NCBI GenBank assembly: GCA_037962975.1
Contig: CM075676.1
Coordinates: 27,461,001 to 27,525,000 of the forward strand
DNA: 64,000 bases
From: Clitoria ternatea
Lineage: Eukaryota > Streptophyta > Magnoliopsida > Fabales > Fabaceae
Reading direction: 5' to 3'
Shown here piece after piece: positions 57,031 to 64,000 of this stretch; within the stretch, counting starts at the first letter, position 1, and every line of letters starts with the position of its first letter. Both the position numbers and the translations under genes were made by a program. A model generated the notes under the pieces. The model searched no databases and was not told the DNA's origin. It saw nothing but the letters and a program-made list of their open reading frames with translations.

Positions 57031-57168
57031 GAGGAGCAGGTAACCTTTAATGTCTTCAATTCCATGAAACATCCGACTGAAAGGATGGATTGCTTAATGA
57101 TTGAAGAGATTAAAAGTTACCAGACTCTAATGCTTTTAAAAACTGAGGAAGAGGCCTTATGAACCTTT

Positions 57169-58565
57169 TTGGAGGATGACTTTGACTCCGAGACTGAGGA
57201 GTTAAATGACTCTCACTCGGAAATGCTGAACCTACTGGAAGTATTGGAAGTAGGTGATTTTGAAAAAGAAAAGAAAAATGATTTGAAAATTACTGAAGTT
57301 GAGAAAGGAAAGGAAGTTTCTGAAGAAAAATGTGATTTAAAACCTTTACCTTCTCATCTAAAATATGTTTTCCTGAGAGAGGACGAAACACATCCTGTCA
57401 TTATTAATGCTGACTTAAAAGAAGAGGATATGGACAAATTAATAGGGGTTTTAAAGGCACATGAATCTGCGATTGGCTGGAATATTTCTGACTTGAAGGG
57501 AATCAGTCCATCATTTTGTATGCACAAAATTCTGATGGAGGATGATTATTCCCCTGTAGTACAGCCACAACGCAGATTGAACCCCATAATGAAAGAGGCA
57601 GTCAGGAAAGAGGTGGTCAAGCTTCTTGATGCAGGAATCATTTATCCTATCTCGGACAGCGCTTGGATCAGTCCAGTCCAAGTGGTGCCCAAGAAAGGAG
57701 GGATGACAACTGTTAAAAATGAAAAAGGTGAAGTCATAGCTACTAGACCGACCACAGGATGGAGAATGTGTATAGACTGTAGAAGGTTGAATGACTTCAC
57801 TCGGAAAGACCACTTTCCTTTACCGTTTGTTGACCAGATGCTTGAGAGACTATCGGGCATGAATACTACTGCTTCCTTGATGGATACTCGGGTTATAACC
57901 AAATTGTGGTTGACCCAAAAGATCAAGAAAAGACAGCTTTCACCTGTCCATACGGAATTTTTGCCTATAGGCGCATGCCATTCGGTTTGTGCAACGCTTC
58001 AGCAACCTTTTAGAGGTGTATGCTGGCAATCTTTGGGGACATGGTGGAGAAATTCATTGAAGTATTCATGGACGATTTCTCTGTCTTTGGTAGTAGTTTC
58101 GATTCATGCCTCAGCAACCTATCTAAGGTGCTGGTTAGATGCCAAGAGGCTAACCTCGTCCTTAACTGGGAAGAATGCCATTTTATGGTTAAGGGAGGGA
58201 TAGTCCTTGGCCACAAAATCTCTGCTGAGGGCATTCAAGTAGACCGAGCCAAAATAGAAATCATTGAAAAGCTTCCTCCTTCGATCAACGTGAAAAGAGT
58301 GAGGAGTTTTCTAGGATGTGCTGGCTTCTACAGAAGGTTCATAAAAGATTTTTCAAAAATAGCTAAACCCTTGACCGACTTGCTTGTAAAAGATCATGTG
58401 TTTGTGTTTAATGAAAACTGTGTCAAGGCTTTTGAAAAATTGAAACAAAGTCTGATTTTAGCTCCGATCCTTGCAGCACCCGATTGGTCTTTACCGTTTG
58501 AATTAATGTGTGATGCAAGTGACTTTGCAGTCGGAGCTATATTGGGTCAGAAAAAAGAAAATTAA
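57169..58565 (+). pseudogene. Reverse transcriptase of element D
   Basis: An acidic linker is followed by LKGISPSFCMHKILMEDDY, WRMCIDCRRLNDFTRKDHFPL (Asp then Cys where Tyr is usual) and MLERLSG. A one-base loss near 57863 shifts the register, so the next block (FLDGYSGYNQ) is read in another frame and ends at a TAG near 58012. From 58020 the palm continues: MLAIFGDMVEKFIEVFMDDF, with the catalytic MDD, then NLSKVLVRCQEANLVLNWEE and SFLGCAGFYRRFIKDFS, into RNase H (MCDASDFAVGAILGQ). A stop/frameshift ends it at 58565. Confidence 0.9.
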
Positions 58566-58591
58566 CTCATGTAATTTATTATGCTAGTAAA

Positions 58592-60216
58592 GTGTTGAAC
58601 GAAAATCAAATACATTACACAACTACTGAAAAAGAAATGCTTGCTATGGTGTATGCATTTGATAAATTTCGTGCTTACTTGATTGGGGCCAAGGTCATTA
58701 TATATACAGATCACTCGGCAATCAAGTATTTACTAGCTAAGAAAGAATCTAAGCCGAGACTGATCAGGTGGGTTCTATTACTCCAGGAGTTTGACTTAGA
58801 AATACGAGACAAAAAAGGAGTAGAGAACTCAGTTACTGATCAACTGTCTCGTCTGGAAGGTGAATCGGATTCTGTTTTAATAAAAGAAGAATTTCCAGAC
58901 GAGAGGTTGATGGCAATTATCACCGGGCCATGGTATGCTAATATGGCCAACTTCAAAAGTGCCTCGGTGGTACCTGATGGCTGGACATCCTAAATGAAGA
59001 AAAAATTCTTTCATGATAGCAAAAACTTCCTTTAGGATGATCCATTTCTGTATAAAATAGGAGTAGATGGAGTGATCAGGCGATGTGTGCCTAAATCCGA
59101 GCAAGAAAGGCTCTTGTGGCATTGCCACGATTTCTATTATGGAGGTCATCATGGTGCCTCCCGTACAGCAGCAAAGGTTTTACAGAGTGGCTTTTATTGG
59201 CCAACTATCTTTCAAGATGCTAAAGAGTATGTCAAAAGGTGTGATAAATGTCAAAGGAGCGGAGGTCTCTCTGCTAAAGCTGGCATGCCTTTGACAAACA
59301 TTTTAATTGTGGAATTATTTGACGTTTGGGGTATCGACTTTATGGGACCATTTCCAAAGTCATTCTCCAACGAATATATACTTGTTGCTGTAGATTATGT
59401 CTCCAAATGGGTGGAGGCAATCCCGACCAGAACCAATGATGCACATGTGGTGCTTAGGTTCATTAAGAAGAATATTTTCTCTAGGTTTGGAGTTCCGAGA
59501 GTACTTATTAGTGATGGGGGTTCACATTTTTGTAATAAAATAATGGAAAAGGCCCTGCGTCACTATGAGGTTTTACATAAGATATCCACTCCTTACCATC
59601 CATAAACATGTGGACAAATTGAGTTATAAAATAGAGAAATCAAGAGAATCTTAGAGAAAGTGGTCGGGAAATCTAGAAAAGATTGGTCGGTAAAATTAGA
59701 TGATGCATTGTGGGCCTACAGAACAGCCTTCAAAACTCTGATTGGCATATCCCCGTATCAATTAGTTTACGGTAAGGCTTGCCATCTCCCTATGTAGTTG
59801 GAACACAAGGCATGGTGGGCCACAAAGCTATTAAACATAGACTATGACCAATCCCAGGAGGAAAGAGTTTTGAAATTCCATGAACTAGAGGAGTTCTGAC
59901 TCAACGCTTATCAAAGTGCCTCCATTTATAAGGAGAAAACAAAGAGGTGCACGATAAGTGGATCAATAAGAAGGAGTTTCAAAAGGGTGATCAGGTTTTG
60001 TTATTCAATTCCCGACTGAGACTCTTCCCTGGAAAACTTAGATCTAAGTGGTCGGTGCCTTTTACTGTAAATGAGGTTTTTCCTCATGGTGCAGTTGAGC
60101 TGAAAGACCCGACTACCGATCAGATTTTTAAGGTAAATGGCCAGCGACTCAAACTCTACTTTGGAGGAGAGTTTGATAGGCAGAAAACCTCCTTGTTACT
60201 GCAGGCATCCTCTTAA
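58592..60216 (+). pseudogene. RNase H end and integrase of element D
   Basis: LNENQIHYTTTEKEMLAMVY and YTDHSAIKYLLAKKE (RNase H) come first, then the integrase zinc region (HCHDFYYGGHHGASRTAAK ... CDKCQRSGG) and core blocks VWGIDFMGPFP, VDYVSKWVEAI and VLISDGGSHFCN. Stops lie at about 58991, 59033, 59603, 59626 and 59793. A frameshift near 59940 precedes the C-terminal part (KEFQKGDQVLLFNSRLRLFP, SVPFTVNEVFPHGAVEL), which ends at 60216. Confidence 0.9.
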
Positions 60217-61975
60217 GATGCAACAAGGTCAAGCTAGTGACCTTAAAGAAGCGCTCTAGGGAGGCAGCCCTACGTTTCGAATGTTTTATTTTGTGCATGG
60301 TGTCGGAATGAATGAAAAGAAAACTAAAAATTTAGTGAATAAAGTGTGAATAAAATTTGTGAAGTTTTGAAGAAGGAAGTCCGAGCCTGATTCTTCCATT
60401 TCACTCAGGTGAAACACTAGTAGCTTAGGCGAGACGCTGCTGCTGTTGCTTCACGCTTAAGCGAAAGTTTACTGAGCTTGAGCGAGAATAGTACACTCGG
60501 ATAACTATTACTCATTCTTAACCCTTTTTCCCGACTGAACTTCACTCGTCATTCTTCAATAAATTCCAAATTTTGATGTGAATAAAAAAAAGAGAGACTT
60601 TAATAAATGATTTCTGATCGTCGATTTAATAAAAGGGTCAGATGATGAAGGGTGATTTATTTCAGTCAGCCTTTTATCACTCGGATTCCTCACTCATCAC
60701 AGTCAGCTTTGTATCCATTAGTCTCCTATTCACTTAGTTTATTTTCTTGTCAGTCTTGTATTCACTCGCTCTTCCGCTTTCTCATTCATCCACTCGGCTT
60801 TCTCACTCAGTCTCTTATTCCCTCGCTCGATTTCTTTCACTCGTTTTCCATTTTCCGACCACTCGTTGTTCATTCATTCGTTTTTCATTTTTACCCAGTA
60901 TAATCCACTCGGTATTCATCAAGTTAATCTCAGCTTTGCTCTCATTTTTCCGTTCATCTTTTCTTCATCAGTTTTTCTATTTACTCATTCCTTCTCTACA
61001 CTCGTTGTTTTGTTTACTCTTCCGCTCGTCCTTTTCCATTCGTCCTTTATCACTCGGTATCTTTCTCCATATTCACTCGGTCATTTTCTTTTCACTCTTT
61101 TCACTCATTCACTCGGTCTCTTCCTTTGCAGTTTTCCATTCATTGTCTCCCATTCGATCACTCAGTTTTCATTCATTCGTTCACTTTAATTCACTCGTCC
61201 TTTATACACTCTGTCAATCTCCCACTCATTCATTCTTCCACTCGTTCTTCTATACACTCTTCCAATCGTCATTTATTTCACTCTTTCTTTCTTTCACTCG
61301 ATCTTACTTTCACTATTCTTTCTCCTACCCGCTTTTCTGTTCACTCGCGTTTCACTGCAGTTGTTCATTCGTTTCTCATGCACTCTGCTTCATTCATGCA
61401 TTCTTTCATTCATTCTTGTATCCATTCGTCTTTCATTCACTCAGGATCATTTCCATTCAGTTTTCATTCACTCGGGATCCTGTATTTATTTACGTGTCTT
61501 TCATTCATTCTTCTACTCACTCTTTCATTTACTTATCGCTTTCATTCACTCATTCTTTTTCATCGTTTGTTCATTCATTCGTCTTCCATTTTCATGAATC
61601 CACTCGGTATCTCTTCCCACTCTCACTCGATCTTCCACCTATTCAGTATGTGAGCCAAGTAAGAGTGTCTAAAAAAATAATAATAATAATAATAAATATA
61701 TAAAATAAAATAAATATTATAATAATAATAAAGTAATAAATAAAGTTGGAACATACTTACGCGTTTCTTAGTTAAGTGACTTCAACAGTATAAAAACCTT
61801 TCAGCTTCCAAACCCTAAGTACCTACGCTGAAACTTGGGTTGAAGATGAAAAGGCACTTACTGATTTCTAAGAAAGGTACTATCTTTCCACTTAGTTCAC
61901 TTATTTCGTTCACTTCTAAGTACATGCTTAGTATTTTCTTGCTTCTTTGTTAATATTCTTCCACTGTTCATAGCC
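60217..61975. repeat. Post-pol non-coding region with TCACTCG/TCATTC field
   Basis: 60217-60420 is the pol 3' trailer. 60420-60500 holds TAGGCGAGACGC, CGCTTAAGCGA and GCTTGAGCGAG. 60660-61640 is dominated by short TCACTCGG, TCACTCG, TCATTCG and TTTCATTCA units, nearly pure pyrimidine plus A, which leaves several reading frames open at once. 61676-61735 is an (AAT)n-rich stretch. Confidence 0.85.
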
Positions 61976-62548
61976 ATGCATCTCACGTTTTTGGTTTGCT
62001 GTGTGTGTTTTGGATTTTGGTACTTATTTTCATTTAGGTTGTTTATCAGCATTTCTTCATCATTAACCATGAAAAGAAGATCACAGAGACTCTTGCAAAA
62101 ACCTAGACCAAATTTTGCAGAAGGAAGTGTGAGAAAAAAGCAAATAGATAACGAAAAGGAAGTGACAACCATAAGTATATCTGATTCTTCTAAACATGCA
62201 CCCAGTCAAAGTCAAGCTGAAAGGAATGCATCTCCTTCGGTTCAGAGGAATGCATCCCCTGCAGTTGAGAGAAATGAATCGCCAGAAGTTGAAAGTGTTA
62301 AGGCTGCTGAAGACTATGCTATAAAGTTTAAAACCAGAGAGTCCGAGCGTCCCAGGCAATCTGCAGGAGCCGGTTCTTCTTCTTCTGACATTTGTATGGT
62401 GTTGCAGGAATTACAGGTCATGAAGAAGATGCAACTTGGAATTTATGATCGGGTCTTGAACCACGATCTCATGCTCAAAAAGATTGCCACGAAATTGAGG
62501 GTTAAGCACACGGCAGAAATGGGAGCCCCACCTGACAGAGATGCGTAG
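61976..62548 (+). CDS. Hypothetical protein in the env position of element D (190 aa)
   Basis: The only unbroken ORF of ordinary composition in element D. From ATG 61976 the first about 30 residues are hydrophobic (FLVCCVCFGFWYLFSFRLFI), resembling a signal or membrane segment. From Met 32 (62069) it becomes basic (MKRRSQRLLQKPRPNF), and this Met is an equally good start. Residues 82-105 are three 8-residue repeats of the type ERNASPxV (62219-62290). The C-terminus is helical (ICMVLQELQVMKKMQLGIYD ... HDLMLKKIATKLR). Athila elements often have an env-like ORF here, usually longer. I see no clear C-terminal membrane anchor. It could be the start of an env-like gene truncated by the stop at 62546. 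Confidence 0.5.
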   Translation: MHLTFLVCCVCFGFWYLFSFRLFISISSSLTMKRRSQRLLQKPRPNFAEGSVRKKQIDNEKEVTTISISDSSKHAPSQSQAERNASPSVQRNASPAVERNESPEVESVKAAEDYAIKFKTRESERPRQSAGAGSSSSDICMVLQELQVMKKMQLGIYDRVLNHDLMLKKIATKLRVKHTAEMGAPPDRDA

Positions 62549-64000
62549 CTTCCATTGGATTCACTATTCCCTCTGAGGACGTATCCCAAGCAGCTGACCT
62601 CTCACCATCTTCAGAGCAGGACAAAGAGAATGAAGATCAGGATGTTTGAGTTGTTGCTACGTGTTTTTATGATTGTTTTATATAATAGCTTGACATTATT
62701 TTAAGTGTTTCCTGAACAATGAATTCTCTTTTATTTTAGTTGTAATGAAATTTTCTTTCTTTGTTAAAATTGCTTGTTTTATTCTGTTTTTCGGTTGTAT
62801 CGGCAAATTCATGCATCTCAATCCGACCACGTGTTTTCCATCCACAGCCATTCAGGTAAAAAGGGAAGTATTTTTCCGACTCATTCCTTAATTGATATTC
62901 TGACTCATTAATTGTTAAAATATGTTTATTGTTTAATTTCAAATCCATCTTAATAAGTTAAAGTTTGCTGATTGTTAAGCTGTAGTCGGATAAATTAACT
63001 GATCGGCTTTATTTAATTCATGATCTCTGCCCATAACTAATTTTCATCATTAATTAATTGTTTACTCGGTATGCTAGTTAGCAATCTGAATGTATGACCT
63101 TACATTAAGTTTGGGGACATGACTAGCTGATTAACTATTATATTCATAGCTTTTGAGCCTGTTTTATTCTTTTCCGAGTGAACTTGCATGCTAGTTAGTG
63201 AGACAGAATTTGCTTCAGTACTTGCTAATTGATTGTATGCCAGCCAATCGAAAATGATGAAGGCCTTCTTTGTTAATTCAGCCAGGGCCAAAAAGTAGCC
63301 CTCCTAATATATTTAATTACCCTTTGACCCAAAAATTATGTTTGAGCCTGAGACCCTTTTATTCTGTTTATTCACCTAACATTACAAGCCTATTTATCTC
63401 GAAAAAAAACCGACTGATTTACCCCTGGATGTCCCACTGATGAATTGCTCAGTCTTACTTATTGCTAGGGACTAGCAAGTTCTAAGTTTAGGGATGAAGA
63501 GTGTGCCTAGCATCAATTAAGGACACACTCTGACCTTGGTTATAGATGAATAAATAGAGAAATGAAGGGAAAAATAGAAAAGCTGAGAAGAAAAATGAAA
63601 AAAATCAGCAAGGAAAAAGGTACAAAGCACCGATTGAAAAATATATGATCGGAAAAAGATGGAAATGAAGAAAGAAAAGGAAAAGTCTGAAAGACTGAAA
63701 GAAAAAGAAGGTGCGAAGCACCGAAAGTGTTAAGTTAGCATTCACTCGGAAAATAATGGAGCTTGCTAAGTAGAGGCAGTTAAGTTGAAAATTGAGTCAA
63801 GGCATCAGTGGACACATCTTGTAACCCGACATTCACTCAGAAAACAATAATTGAGCCTGTAGCCCAGCCCCATTATAAGCTTAAAAAGCCCTTACTGATC
63901 TGATTGTGTTGGCATATGGCATGACGTTTAGAACTGTTGCAAGCCTATGTTTATCTAACAAGTATGCAGGTGATGAGTGCATTCTATTTATCCTATACAC
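62549..64000 (+). other. 3' non-coding region of element D
   Basis: No gene. AT-rich with TTAAGTTTGGGGACATGACT at about 63103, a hairpin at 63462-63478, and a purine-rich stretch at 63545-63720 with GAAAAAGG, GTGCGAAGCACCGA and GTACAAAGCACCGA. This is the usual appearance of the part of Athila that precedes the PPT. The 3' LTR is outside the window. Confidence 0.65.
63462..63478. other. Hairpin TTGCTAG-GGA-CTAGCAA
   Basis: Perfect 7-bp arms with a 3-base loop, followed by GTTCTAAGTTTAGGG. I recall a related GCTAGGGACTAGC phrase from the 3' region of other plant Athila copies. Confidence 0.8.

Larger units (their letters stand above)
52827..64000 (+). mobile_element. Element D: Athila-like Ty3/Gypsy element, runs past the window end
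   Basis: The 5' LTR (52827-54702), tRNA-Asp-type PBS, gag, protease, RT, RNase H and integrase are in the order and style of Athila. They are followed by about 1.7 kb of repeat-rich DNA, an ORF in the env position (61976-62548), and a 3' non-coding region with the hairpin TTGCTAG-GGA-CTAGCAA and a purine-rich stretch. The 3' LTR is not reached. Coding regions have several frameshifts and stops. Confidence 0.9.

Noticed and set aside
60747..61703. 318-residue ORF, Ser/Phe/His-rich, and overlapping ORFs in two other frames
   Set aside because: Produced by TCACTCG/TCATTC low-complexity DNA that is poor in stops in several frames at once. No domain, no normal composition.
1..64000. A host gene, defence system or gene cluster
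   Set aside because: No intact host-type gene, exon-intron gene model, rRNA or tRNA could be supported. All coding signals belong to transposable elements.

Overview
This is plant nuclear DNA, most likely legume (Phaseoleae-type) and probably pericentromeric or otherwise heterochromatic. I found no intact host gene, tRNA or rRNA. Almost everything that can be assigned is transposable-element DNA, stacked in nested layers and mostly inactivated. The legume assignment rests on element style only (an Ogre with a DUF7745-type ORF1, Tekay elements, Athila, CACTA subterminal motifs, CTCGCTTGAGCGAG arrays) and is an inference.

Layout. (1) 1-3.35 kb: degenerate Copia-like LTR remnant with a cluster of the palindrome TGAATCGATTCA, then unassigned DNA. 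(2) 3355-8330: an old minus-strand Tat-like Gypsy pol pseudogene (element G), split by a complete 4,150-bp solo LTR (3628-7777, TSD GTATG). (3) 8.3-10.3 kb: AT-rich, nothing recognised. (4) 10335 to about 12135: non-autonomous CACTA-like remnant with palindromic subterminal motifs. (5) About 12130 onward: a minus-strand Athila-like element (F). Its gag start, PBS and LTR are visible, and the LTR is the landing pad for three later insertions. (6) Element A, 12696-21696, plus strand, full-length Tekay-clade chromovirus, TSD TTAGG. (7) Element B, 21826-43090, minus strand, 21.3-kb Ogre, TSD ATTAG. It has ORF1, gag-protease-G-patch, a 206-bp predicted intron, RT with two RNase H domains, integrase, and a 3' UTR full of tandem repeats. 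(8) Element C, from 43507, minus strand, Tekay. Its 5' LTR is broken at 52826/52827 by (9) element D, plus strand, Athila-like, which runs past the window end and carries an ORF in the env position.

Order of events from nesting: F is older than A, B and C; C is older than D; G is older than the solo LTR. The LTR pair of A looks more alike than that of B by eye.

The most unusual signals are short CpG-containing motif arrays. CACTCGG and CGCTCAAGCGAG / CTCGCTTGAGCG recur in dense clusters inside LTRs or non-coding ends of elements from different clades (Tekay, Ogre, Athila). Element B also has its own palindrome, GGACGTCTCGTCC, shared between its LTRs and its 3'-UTR minisatellite. Element A has a 1,483-codon gag-pol frame with 15 premature stops and no frameshift, a pattern pointing to cytosine deamination under methylation.
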